A stretch of DNA of 64,000 bases, taken from contig CAVYJN010000006.1 of NCBI GenBank assembly GCA_963768885.1, forward strand, positions 868,001 to 932,000. The letters run 5' to 3'. Made by a program: the position numbers and the translations under genes. Shown here in pieces: positions 44,824-54,330 of this stretch. The notes under the pieces were generated by a model. It did no database searches. It worked only from the letters and a program-made list of their open reading frames with translations, and was not told where the DNA came from. The first letter of the stretch is position 1, and every line of letters begins with the position of its first letter. The stretch is from DASRIA01 sp963768885. Lineage in GTDB: Bacteria > Actinomycetota > Thermoleophilia > Solirubrobacterales > JBBDJG01.

Positions 44824-45101
44824 CAGCTGCCCAGGATCTGGGCCTTCTGGGCCGCGAACTCTTCCTCGGTCAGGATCCCCTGCGCCTTCAGGTCGGCCAG
44901 CTCCTTCAGCTGCGCGATCTGCTTGTCGCGGTCGTCCTCGGCGGGAGGCGGCGGCTCCGCATACTGCTGCTGCGGCGGATACTGCTCCTGCTCCTGCTGC
45001 GACCAGCGGTCGGCCTGGCGGCGTGACACGCGGTTGGAGACTGCGGTGGCTGTGCCGGCGACGACCGCCGTGCGGGCGACGCCGCGAAGTAGACCAGGCA
45101 T
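44823..45101 (-). CDS. SHOCT-domain small protein
   Basis: The 92-residue protein begins MPGLLRGVARTAVVAGTATA, a mildly hydrophobic start. A Gln/Pro-rich linker follows, and the C-terminal SHOCT motif is IAQLKELADLKAQGILTEEE, which ends EFAAQKAQILGS. AAAGGAG lies 8 nt before ATG 45101. It is 19 nt from the DUF6325 gene, and its stop overlaps the decarboxylase start by one base, so translation of the two is probably linked. Confidence 0.78.
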   Translation of the reverse strand: MPGLLRGVARTAVVAGTATAVSNRVSRRQADRWSQQEQEQYPPQQQYAEPPPPAEDDRDKQIAQLKELADLKAQGILTEEEFAAQKAQILGS

Positions 45102-45120
45102 CGGTGCTCTCCTTTCGTCG

Positions 45121-45543
45121 TTAAGAGGCTGCTTCGGCTGCCTCGAGCGAGGCCAGTATCGCCTGTACGGGTATGCGCCCGAACGCGACCAGCTGGCCGC
45201 CGGACTCGCGCACGGCCTTCGCGAACGGCGCCGCCCAGCAGTTCTCGTAGACGAGCACGGCGGCGGCCGTCCCCGGCTCGAGCGCGTTGGCCGCCTCGTC
45301 GCGGTCCTCGTCGCCGAGGAGCCCGGACGAGGCGCCCTGGAAGACCATGTAGTCGGCCTGGCCGTCCGCGTCGAAGTCGCCGATCTCGAGGCCGGTGATG
45401 GTCCCGTCCTCGTCCTTGCGGACGAACATCAGATCGAGGATGCGGATCACGCCGCGGTCGACCAGGTCGACCAGCAGCGGCGCCGCCTTGCCCTTCGGCT
45501 GGCCGTCCGGATACTCGATGATCACGTAGTCGACAGGGCCCAT
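45121..45543 (-). CDS. DUF6325 family protein
   Basis: The 140-residue protein starts MGPVDYVIIEYPDGQPKGKA, which is the standard DUF6325 beginning. It continues LVDLVDRGVIRILDLMFVRK, and the C-terminus has WAAPFAKAVRESGGQLVAFG. GGAGG lies 3 nt before this ATG, so I prefer it to the ATG at 45618. Members are small alpha/beta soluble proteins, often encoded beside SHOCT proteins, as here. The function is unknown; a stress role is guessed from the neighbours. Confidence 0.8.
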   Translation of the reverse strand: MGPVDYVIIEYPDGQPKGKAAPLLVDLVDRGVIRILDLMFVRKDEDGTITGLEIGDFDADGQADYMVFQGASSGLLGDEDRDEAANALEPGTAAAVLVYENCWAAPFAKAVRESGGQLVAFGRIPVQAILASLEAAEAAS

Positions 45544-45641
45544 GTCCTCCAGGTTGTGACCTGCCGCGTCTTCTGCTGCCAAGGCAATCCCCCCTTTCCA
45601 CTCGTAGATGCGGGCCATCAAGCGTCGCGCCGGGGCGATCG

Positions 45642-46307
45642 TCAGGCAATGGCGCTGGCATGCCTCTCGCGGTGGTGCATGCCCCCGAAGCCCTGGAGCA
45701 CCCCTCCGATCGCGAAGCACAGCGCGCCGCCGAACGTGCCCCAGTTCGCCACCGCCTCGTTCACCGCGCTCGAGGTCTCCGGGTTCACGAACGCGGCGAG
45801 CGCCGAGACCAGGAAGAGGTAGGAGCCGACCTGGTTGAGCGCGGCGATCCACCAGTCGAGCCGCCGGGGCATCCAGCAGACGCGGCGCCGGCAGACCATG
45901 GACAGCGCGAGGTGGCCCGAAACCAGGAACAGCGTGCAGCCGACCATGTCGGGCGCCCAGATCAGGCGGTTCTGCTGCTTGACCGTCAGGCCTTCGAGGA
46001 ACGAGTCGACCAGGTTGACGCCGAACACGAGCGTGCCGGCGAACAGCACCGCCGCGCTCACCCACGCGACCCGGTCGGGCTCCCACGCCCACCAGCGCCA
46101 GCGCTCGCGCTCGGGCGGGTTGATCACCTGCAGGACGGACACGTATCCGCCCGTGGTGAAGAACAGCCCCCCGGCGAAGAAGATGCAGGCGGGCGCGGTG
46201 GGGTCGGCGGAGCCGAGCTCGGCGACCGCGGCGCCCAGCGCGAACAGGCTGCCGCCGACCGTGAAGGCGGCCGCGGCGATCAGGTTGAGGCGGTCCTCGG
46301 TCGTCAC
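45642..46307 (-). CDS. YrhK-like multi-helix membrane protein
   Basis: The 221-residue protein has six to seven membrane helices in paired hairpins: FTVGGSLFALGAAVAELG, ACIFFAGGLFFTTGGYVSVL, VAWVSAAVLFAGTLVFGVN, MVGCTLFLVSGHLALS, ALNQVGSYLFLVSALAAF and FGGALCFAIGGVLQGFGG. The pattern fits YrhK-type proteins. It sits 26 nt after the phosphodiesterase gene and 98 bases before DUF6325 on the same strand. The function is unknown. Confidence 0.7.
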   Translation of the reverse strand: MTTEDRLNLIAAAAFTVGGSLFALGAAVAELGSADPTAPACIFFAGGLFFTTGGYVSVLQVINPPERERWRWWAWEPDRVAWVSAAVLFAGTLVFGVNLVDSFLEGLTVKQQNRLIWAPDMVGCTLFLVSGHLALSMVCRRRVCWMPRRLDWWIAALNQVGSYLFLVSALAAFVNPETSSAVNEAVANWGTFGGALCFAIGGVLQGFGGMHHRERHASAIA

Positions 46308-46332
46308 GTCGCCCGGCTGACGCGGAAGCGCC

Positions 46333-48356
46333 CTAGGACGCGGCCACGGCCGCCGTGGGCTCCGCCGCCGACGGGGCGCCCTGCAGCATCCGGCGCCAGC
46401 CGCTCAGCAGCTCGTGCACCGCGGCCGCGCCGACGATCGGCTCGCCGGACAGCAGGAACCGGTCGGGGTAGAGGATGAACGGCCGTGTCTGGAGCCCGCC
46501 GAGGCCGCCGTGGAAGGAGATCAGCTCCTCGAACGCGCAGCCCTCGTCGAGGTACGGGTCGTAGAAGCTCCCGACCATGATGTCGGCGACGTGGGTGAAG
46601 CCGTCGGTGCGGCGCAGGTGGTGCGCGGCGTTCGGCGAGAAGCGGGCAAGCGGGTCCTCGCCCTCGATCCGGCCGTCGGCGAGGTAGTGCGCGCCCTTCG
46701 CGCCGAGCGCGACGGGGCCGTGCTCGGCGGAGCGCACGAGCAGCCAGCCGACGTGCTCGTGGCCGCGCAGGGCCGGGATCAGCTCGGGGTGGCGCTCGTC
46801 GATCTCCTCGAGGGTGAGCCGGCGCCGTTCCTCCATCAGGTAGACGAGCCCGAGGTTGCCGGAGCCGAGCACGACGACGTCGCGTCCCGAGACGTCGTTC
46901 TTGGCGGGCTTGTCCCGCTTGCGCCCGGTGGCCTCGCTCACGGCGAGCCCGACCATCGCGTCCTGCTCGTCGCCGCCCATGCGGTCGTCGACCTCGCCGC
47001 GTGACAGCGAGCGCTCGACGAGGTCGTCGAGGCCGTAGCCGTTTCGCTGCTTGAAGGTCGCGCCCTGCGTCTGGCCGTGGTCGGAGAGCACCACGATCTC
47101 GTAGGGCCGCGGCGCGTAGCGGCGCGCACGCTCGATGTGGCCGAACTGCTGGTCGAGCTTGCGCAGGGCCTCGAGCGTGTCGGCGCGCTGGAGCCCGGAG
47201 TGGTGCGCGACCTCGTCGTAGCTCGCGAACGTCGCGTAGACGGCGGGACGACCGCGCATCATGTCGGTGAGCACGCCGAACACGACGAGGTCCCGCACGA
47301 TCACGCACATCGCCCCTCGCATCAGCGGATAGATCCCGCCGCGGTGCCCGCGCGGGCGCACGTCCCTGCTGGCGGCGCGGATCGCCGCGGTCCACTCCAG
47401 CAGCACCTCCCAGAAGAACAGCACGAGCGCTCGCGTGACGTTGAACCCGTTGGCGAAGAACGCGCGGTAGCCCGGGTTCGCCTTCTTCTCCTCCTCGAAC
47501 CGGCTCACGGTCAGGATCACCTCCTCCGCCTCGCCGGAGAGGAGGTTGCCGCGGCTCGCACCGCCGTTCACGAGCAGACCGACGCCGGACGCGTGGCGGC
47601 GCTCGATCTCGGCGCAGTCCGCCGGCGCGGAGCATGCGATCACGCGCGCGTTCTCCTTCTCGACCCACCGGAACGCCGGAATGTTCTCGTTCGAGCCGAG
47701 CAGGATGCCGGCCTGGCTCGCGCCCGTCTGCGAGGAGAGGTCGGGCTCCCACTCCGCCAGCCGGTAGCCGTCCTCGGCGACCCACCGCGCCATCTGCGGC
47801 GCGCTGCCGTCGCGCATCGCCTGCTGCAGCACCGGCAGCGCGAGCCCGTCGATCTCGAGGAACACGATTCCCGGCGTGTCGGTCCGGGCCTCGACGCCCT
47901 GGCGCCGCGCGACGCGCTGCACGACGTGCAGCGCGAACTCGTCGTCGTCGTTGGTGCCCGTGATCGTCTGGAGCAGGATCGACACGGCCGCCATCACGAG
48001 CGAGGCGAGCAGCGCGTCCCCGAACGAGTCGATCGCTGATGAACTCGGGCAGCAGCTCGTCGGCGATCACCAGCACGAGCGCGTCGAGGACCAGTATCAG
48101 CACGAAGCCGAGCGCGAGCATGAAGGGCAGGCGCAGGGCGGCCACGACGGGAGGCAGGAACGCGTTGAGCACGGCGATGGCGGCCGCGACGACGAACGCG
48201 GCGCCCGGCAGCTCGAGCGTGACACCCGGGCACCAGGATCGCGGCCACGTAGAGCGTGACGGCCGAGATCGCCCACGACACCAGCAGTCGCAGCGGCCGC
48301 AGGCGCGGCTTCGTCGGCTCCCACGTCACCGCCTCGCCGTGTGTGCTCTGCGTCAA
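46333..48356 (-). CDS. Fusion: phage-holin-family membrane domain + alkaline phosphatase-like phosphodiesterase (two frameshifts)
   Basis: Removing single bases near 48228 and 48036 gives 673 residues. Residues about 20-120 are a four-helix holin superfamily IV (PF04020-like) domain: LLVSWAISAVTLYVAAILVP, AFLPPVVAALRLPFMLALGF and LVLDALVLVIADELLPEFI. The remainder is an alkaline-phosphatase-superfamily domain with IVFLEIDGLALPVLQQAM, the SSQTGASQAGILLGSN segment at the nucleophile position, YDEVAHHSGL and EIVVLSDHGQTQG. The active site probably faces outward or acts on membrane-linked phosphodiesters. It is the first gene of the minus-strand run. Confidence 0.82.
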
Positions 48357-48522
48357 GGCCTCATCCCCCGGCGATTCTTCTACCAGACCCGGAGGCCCGG
48401 CAAGGGCATCTGCATCCGTGCGGATGTGGTGCGCGTACCCTTGCGACGCCCCCGCGCGAGGGCCAGAGTGTGATCCGGATGGGCGCCGCGAACAGCATCA
48501 ACGACTCCCGCATCGGTTGAGC

Positions 48523-49161
48523 ATGTCCGATCAGCGCGAGACCGGGATCGAGCTGAGCGGTGCGATGGTGGCCGTCGCGGTCTTCGTGGTGGGCTGCGCG
48601 GTGCTCGTCGGGATCTGGCTCGGGGTCCTGGCGGCGGCGATCGCGACGACTGGGGCTTGCGCTGTTGATCATCGCGGGGCTGCTGGTGTGGTCTACCCGC
48701 CGGCCACGGCCGGCGCGAGGCTCCCCACGTGCGCCCGATCGACGACAGCCTCTACCGGATCCTCGTGATCGCGGACGAGAGCTGCGTGACCCCGGCCTTC
48801 GTCGAGGAGCTGCGTGCGCATGCCGGTGGCCGTCCGGCCTCGGTGTTCGTCACTGCGCCTGCGCTCGAGTCCCGGCTCGGGCTGCTGGCCGGCGACCAGG
48901 GTGGCTACGAGGACGCCGCGCGCCGTCTGGACGAGCACGCTCGAGGCCCTCAGGGGCGGGGACCTGGAGGCGCAGGGCACGATCGGCGCGAGCGACCCCC
49001 TGCAGAGCGCCGACGACGGGCTGCGCCGGTTCCCGGCCGACGAGGTCGTGTTCGTCACGCACCCGGAGACCGGTTCGAGCTGGCTCGAGAAAGGCGTGGT
49101 TGCGCGCGCCGAGGAGCGCTACGAGCAGCCCGTCAAGCACATCGTCGTCGAAGCCGGCTGA
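48523..49161 (+). CDS. Membrane-anchored protein with universal-stress-like domain (three frameshifts)
   Basis: Three +1 frame changes (near 48651, 48705 and 48942) join into one protein of about 211 residues. Two membrane helices (AMVAVAVFVVGCAVLVGIWL and LGLALLIIAGLLVW) and an Arg/Pro linker are followed by an alpha/beta domain: SLYRILVIADESCVTPAFVE, ALESRLGLLAGDQGGYEDAA, then EVVFVTHPETGSSWLEKGVV and ending PVKHIVVEAG. The fold suggests a Usp-like nucleotide-binding domain. Similar two-part proteins are common in actinobacteria, but their role is unknown. The joins are inferred. Confidence 0.6.
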
Positions 49162-49175
49162 GTGTCGCCGCCGCG

Positions 49176-50016
49176 ATGTCCGGGTTCGCCGTGGTCGGGC
49201 ACGTGGAGTGGGTGGACTTCCTGAGGGTGAGCCACGTGCCGTCGCCCGGCGAGATCGTCCAGGCGAGCGAGGCCTGGGCCGAGACGGCCGGCGGAGGTGC
49301 CGTGGCGGCCGTGCAGCTGGCGAAGCTGGCCGGGACGGCGACGTTCTTCACGGCCTTCGGCAACGACGACCACGGGCGCCGCGCCGCGGCGGAGCTGCGC
49401 GCGCACGGAGTCGAGGTCGAGGCGGTCGTCCGCGATCGTCCCCAGCGACGGGCGGTCGCGCTGCTCGACGCGCGCGGCGAGCGCACGATCGCCGTGCTCG
49501 GTGAACGCCTCGTGCCGTCGGGGCCGACGAGCTGCCGTGGGGGCGCCTCGCCGAGATGGACGGCGTCTACTTCACCGGCGGGGATCCGGCGGCGCTGCGG
49601 GCCGCGCGCGCGGTGCCGCGACGCTCGTCGCCACGCCCCGCGCCGGCGCGCGCTCGAGGGCAGCGACGTGACGCTCGACGCGCTCGTGCGAAGCGCGGGC
49701 GACGTCGGCGAGCGCGACGACCGCCCGCAGCCGGGATGGTCGGCCCGCCTCACGGTCGACACCCGCGGCGCGGATGGAGGGACCTACGCGGCGACCGACG
49801 GCCGCGCCGGCTCCTTCGCGGCCGCCCCGCTTCCCGGCCCGGTCGTGGACGCCTACGGCGCCGGCGACTCGTTCGCGGCCGGCCTCACGTTCGCGCTCGG
49901 CAGCGGGATGGACGTCGACGCGGCCCTCGCGCTGGCGGCGCGCTGCGGGGCGGGGAACCTCACCGGCCGCCGGGCCCTACGCCGGTCAGCCGACCGCGGC
50001 CGGGCTCGGCCTGTAA
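49176..50016 (+). CDS. PfkB-family carbohydrate kinase (several frameshifts)
   Basis: The N-terminal part has FAVVGHVEWVDFLRVSHVPS, WAETAGGGAVAAVQLAKLAG and FTAFGNDDHG, typical of ribokinase/PfkB sugar kinases. The C-terminal signature is VVDAYGAGDSFAAGLTFAL, where the Asp is the catalytic base. Frame changes near 49527, 49615, 49660 and 49970 split it. Corrected, it has about 280 residues and ends TAAGLGL with TAA at 50014-50016. The sugar is unknown, but its neighbours handle glucose. Confidence 0.82.
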
Positions 50017-50021
50017 CGGCG

Positions 50022-50964
50022 ATGGCCGCGATCGGACTCCACCGCGGGATGGCGGCGATCTCTCCTTCGGGCGAGCAGATCGAGCTCGCGCTGGGCGACC
50101 AGCGCGCGGTGGTCGTCGAGGTCGGCGGCGGCCTGCGCGCCTACTCGGCCGGGGGCCGCGACGTGCTCGACGGGTACTCGGACGACGAGATGTGCCCCTC
50201 CGGCCGCGGGCAGGTCCTCAGCCCCTGGCCCAACCGGGTCGAGGACGGAAGCTACGAGTTCGGGGGGCGCCGCCACCAGCTCGCGCTCGACCAGCCCGAC
50301 GAGCGCAACGCGATCCACGGCCTCGTGCGCTGGTCGCGGTGGCGCGTCGCGCAGCGCGAGCCGCACCGGGTCGTGATGGAGCACGTGCTCCACCCGCAGC
50401 CGGGCTACCCGTTCCCGCTCGCGCTCGGCATCGAGTACGGCCTCACGGAACGGGGGCTCGAGGTCCGCACGACGGCCACGAACGTCGGATCGGAGACGTG
50501 CCCGTACGGGACGGGCGCGCACCCCTACTTCGCGGCGGGACCCGCGGCTCGTCGACGACGCGGTACTGCGCGCGCCGGCGCGCACCGTGTTGCGCTCCGA
50601 CGAGCGCGGCATCCCGACCGGCGAGTCGCCGGTCGAGGGCACCGAGCACGACTTCCGCCGGCCCCGGCCGATCGGTGACACGCGCCTCGACCACTGCTTC
50701 ACCGGCCTCGAGCGTGACGGCGACGGGCGCGCGCGGGTCGAGCTCCGCGACGCCGACGGGCGCGGCGTTACGGTCTGGATGGACGAGGCCCACGGCTACG
50801 TGATGCTCTTCACCGGAGATCCGCTGCCCGACGTGGCCCGGCGGAGCCTCGCGATCGAGCCCATGACGTGCCCCCCGAACGCGCTTCGCACCGGCAGGGA
50901 TCTGATCTGCCTCGATCCGGGCGACACGCACACCTGCACGTGGGGCATCGATGTCGCGCGGTGA
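50022..50964 (+). CDS. Aldose 1-epimerase family protein (one frameshift)
   Basis: This galactose-mutarotase-like enzyme interconverts alpha and beta hexoses or hexose phosphates. Blocks are VLSPWPNRVEDGSYEFGG (sugar-binding Arg), NAIHGLVRWSRW (active-site His), GTGAHPYFAAG (second His), and the late catalytic Glu region AIEPMTCPPNAL. One extra base near 50540 interrupts it; corrected length is 313 residues. It starts 5 nt after the kinase stop. Confidence 0.88.
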
Positions 50965-51003
50965 CCTGGAAATGGCGCCCAGGCACCCTTATGGTTCGAC
51001 CCG

Positions 51004-52433
51004 ATGATGGCGACCGCTGCCGAGCGCCGGGCCGGCGCGACGGGGCACCACGGACAGCAGGCCGACGTGCTCGTCGTGTTCGGGATCACGGGCGACCTCG
51101 CGAAGGTGATGACCTTCCGCTCGCTGTACGAGCTGGAGCGCCGTGAGCTGCTGAGCTGCCCGATCGTCGGGGTCGCGGTCGACGACTGGTCGGTCGAGGA
51201 CCTGCGCAAGCGCGCCCGCGAGTCGATCGAGGCCGGGGGGGACGTGGACGAGCAGGTCTTCGAGCGCTTCGCCGGGCGGCTCTCCTACGTCGCCGGGGAC
51301 TTCGCGGAGGCCGCCACGTTCGAGCGTGTGGCGGCCGCGATCAGCGATGCCAAGAGCCCCGTCTTCTACCTCGAGATCCCGCCGTTCCTGTTCGGGACCG
51401 TGATCAAGGGGCTGGCCGACGCCGGCCTCACGAAGAACGCGCGCGTCGTCGTCGAGAAGCCGTTCGGCCACGACGTGGCCTCCGCGCGCGAGCTCAACGA
51501 CTCGATCCACGAGCACCTCGACGAGTCCCAGCTCTACCGGATCGACCACTTCCTCGGGAAGATCGGGCCTCGTCGAGATCCTCTACCTGCGGTTCGCGAA
51601 CGCGATGTTCGAGCCGATCTGGAACCGCAACTACGTCTCGTGCGTGCAGATCACGATGGCGGAGGACTTCGGCGTCGCCGACCGCGGCCACTTCTACGAC
51701 CCGGTCGGGGCGCGATACGGGACGTCGTCGTCAACCACATCATGCAGGTGGTCGCCGCGGCGGCGATGGAGCCGCCCGCCGACGAACGACCCGGCCACGC
51801 TCAAGGACCACATGTTCGGCGTCTTCCGCGCGATGCCGGATGCCGACCCGGCGCAAGTACGTGCGCGGGCAGTACGAGGGCTACCGGCAGATGGACGGCG
51901 TCGCGCGGCGACTCCGCGACCGAGACGTACGCCGCGATGCGCCTCGAGGTCGACAACTGGCGCTGGTCGGGAGTGCCGTTCTTCATCCGCACGGGCAAGA
52001 ACCTGCCGGTCACCCAGACCGAGCTGCGGCTGGTCTTCCGCCAGCCTCCGCGCCTGGGCTTCAACCTGAAGCGGCGCCCGGAGCCCGATCAGCTGGTCGT
52101 GCAGGCTCGACCCCACGACCGGCGTCCAGCTGCTGGTCGAGGCGCAGTGCTTCGACCGCGCCGAGCCGCAGCAGATCAGCCTCGACATGGAGTTCGGGCA
52201 GGAGGGCAAGGACCTCGCGGCGCCCTACGAGGTGCTGCTGCACGCCGCGATGGAGGGCGACAGCGCGCGCTTCACCCGCCAGGACAGCGTCGAGGAGACC
52301 TGGCGCATCCTGCAGCCGCTGCTCGACGAGCCGCCGCGGGTACACGAGTACGAGAACGGGTCCTGGGGGCCGGACGCGGCGAACAAGCTCGTCTCCCACT
52401 ACGGCGGGTGGCACGGGCCCGTGGACGCCGTGA
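51004..52433 (+). CDS. zwf: Glucose-6-phosphate dehydrogenase (about seven frameshifts)
   Basis: The enzyme oxidises glucose-6-phosphate and forms NAD(P)H. The N-terminal VFGITGDLAKVMTFRSLYEL is the coenzyme loop. VVVEKPFGHD and the active-site RIDHFLGK follow. Then come LYLRFANAMFEPIWNRNYV, EDFGVADRGHFYD, VRGQYEGYRQMDGV, SGVPFFIRTGKNLP and DAANKLVSHYGGWHG. Frame changes near 51570, 51711 (two bases), 51774, 51852, 51908, 52106 and 52412 sum to eight extra bases. Removing them leaves exactly 474 codons, ending GPWTP. The gene overlaps the GH15 start by 4 nt. Confidence 0.9.
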
Positions 52434-54330
52434 GCCCGAAGGCCGTCCCGGCGCCAGGCCGCAGAGCGCCGCGGCGCCGTCGCCGTTCCCGCCGATCGCC
52501 GACTACGCGTTCCTGTCCGACTGCCACACGGGCGCGCTGGTGGCGCCCGACGGCGCGATCGACTGGCTGTGCGTCCCGCGCTTCGACTCGCCGAGCGTGT
52601 TCGGCACCCTGCTCGACCGCGAGGCCGGCTCGTTCCGGCTGGGGCCGTTCGGCATCAACCACCCTGCGACCGTCGTCGTACGAGCCGGGCACCAACACGC
52701 TGCTGACCACCTGGAAGACGCCGAGCGGCTGGATCCTGGTGCGCGACGCCCTCACGATGGGGCCGACGCCACGGCGAGGACACCGATCACCCCGCACACG
52801 CGGCCCCCCGCCGACGACGACGGCGACCACATGCTCGTGCGCACGGTCCTTTGCCTCGACGGCAACGTCGAGGTGGAGCTCGTCTGCGAGCCCGTCTTCG
52901 ACTACGGCCGCGTGCCGGCGGAGTGGACGCTCGTCGGCGACGACCGGCACACGGCCGACGCGAGCGGCGCCGGTCAGACGATCCGGCTGCAGACCGACAT
53001 GGCGGTCGGGATCGAGGGCGACCGCGTGCGGGCCCGGCACGTGCTCGAGCAGGGCGACCAGGTCTACTGCGCGCTCTCGTGGGCCGAGGGGCTCGCGGCG
53101 CCGCAGGACATCGACGAGGCGAACGCGCGGCTCGCCGCGACGACGCGGTTCTGGCGGGCGCTGGCTCGGACGCGCCCGGATGCCCGACCACCGCTGGCGC
53201 GACCCGATCCAGCGCTCGGCGCTCGCGATCAAGGGGCTCACCTACATGCCGACGGGCGCGACGGTCGCGGCGCTCACCACGTCCCTGCCCGAGACGCCGG
53301 GCGGCGAGCGCAACTGGGACTACCGCTTCACCTGGATGCGCGACGCGACCTTCACGCTGCAGGCGCTGCATTTCCTCAACCTCGACTGGGAGGCGGACGA
53401 GTTCATGCAGTTCGTCGCCGACCTCGAGCCCAACGACGACGGCGCGCTGCAGATCATGTACGGGATCGACGGCCGCCGCGACCTGACCGAGTCCACGCGC
53501 GACGACCTGTCGGGCTACGCGGGCGCGCGGCCCGGTGCGGATCGGCAACGGCGCCTTCGACCAGCGCCAGAACGACGTGTTCGGCGCGGTGCTCGACTCG
53601 ATCCTGCTCCACACCCGCCGCAGCGAGCGCCTGCCGCGGCGGCTGTGGCCGATCGTGGAGACCCAGGCGAAGTGCGCGACGGACGTCTGGCGCGAGCCCG
53701 ACCAGGGGATCTGGGAGGCGCGCGGCAAGCCGCAGCACTACGTGTCCTCGAAGCTCATGTGCTGGGTCGCGATGGACCGCGCGGCCAAGCTCGCCGCACA
53801 ACCGCGGCGACGCCGAGCTCGAGGCCGCGTGGCAGGCGACCGCGGAGGAGATCAAGGCGGACATCCTCGAGCACGGCGTGAAGGACGACGTGCTGCGACA
53901 GCACTACGAGACCGACGCGCTGGACGCGTCGACGCTGCTCGCCGCGATCTTCGGCTTCCTGCCCGCCGACGACAAGCGCCTGCACAAGAGCGTGCTCGCG
54001 ATCGCCGACGACCTCACCGAGGACGGCTTCGTGCTGCGCTACCGCACCGACGAGACCGACGACGGCCTGTCGGGCAAGGAGGGCAGCTTCCTGATCTGCT
54101 CGTTCTGGCTCGTGTCCGCGCTCGCGATCGTCGGCGAGGAGCAGCGCGCCCGCGACCTGATGGAGCGGCTGCTGCGGGTCGCCTCGCCGCTCGGCCTGTA
54201 CGCGGAGGAGTTCGACACGACCACCGCCCGCCATCTCGGCAACTTCCCACAGGCGTTCTCGCACCTCGCGCTGATCGAGGCGGCCGCGCGCATCATCGTG
54301 GCCGAGCGCCTCGAGGAGTACGGCGCATGA
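52430..54330 (+). CDS. GH15 glycoside hydrolase, mycobacterial trehalase-like (about seven frameshifts)
   Basis: Conserved blocks run through the whole length: FPPIADYAFLSDCHTGALVA, IDWLCVPRFDSPSVFGTLLD, NTLLTTWKTPSGWILVRDAL, then ALAIKGLTYMPTGATVAAL, TSLPETPGGERNWDYRFTWM and RIGNGAFDQRQNDVFG, and finally HLGNFPQAFSHLALIEA. Catalytic Glu candidates are in LPETPGGERNWDYR and the EDGFVLRY region. The order and wording match the trehalase of mycobacteria; glucoamylase or another alpha-glucosidase is possible. Removing eight bases leaves 631 codons. The stop overlaps the GMC gene as ATGA. Confidence 0.88.
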
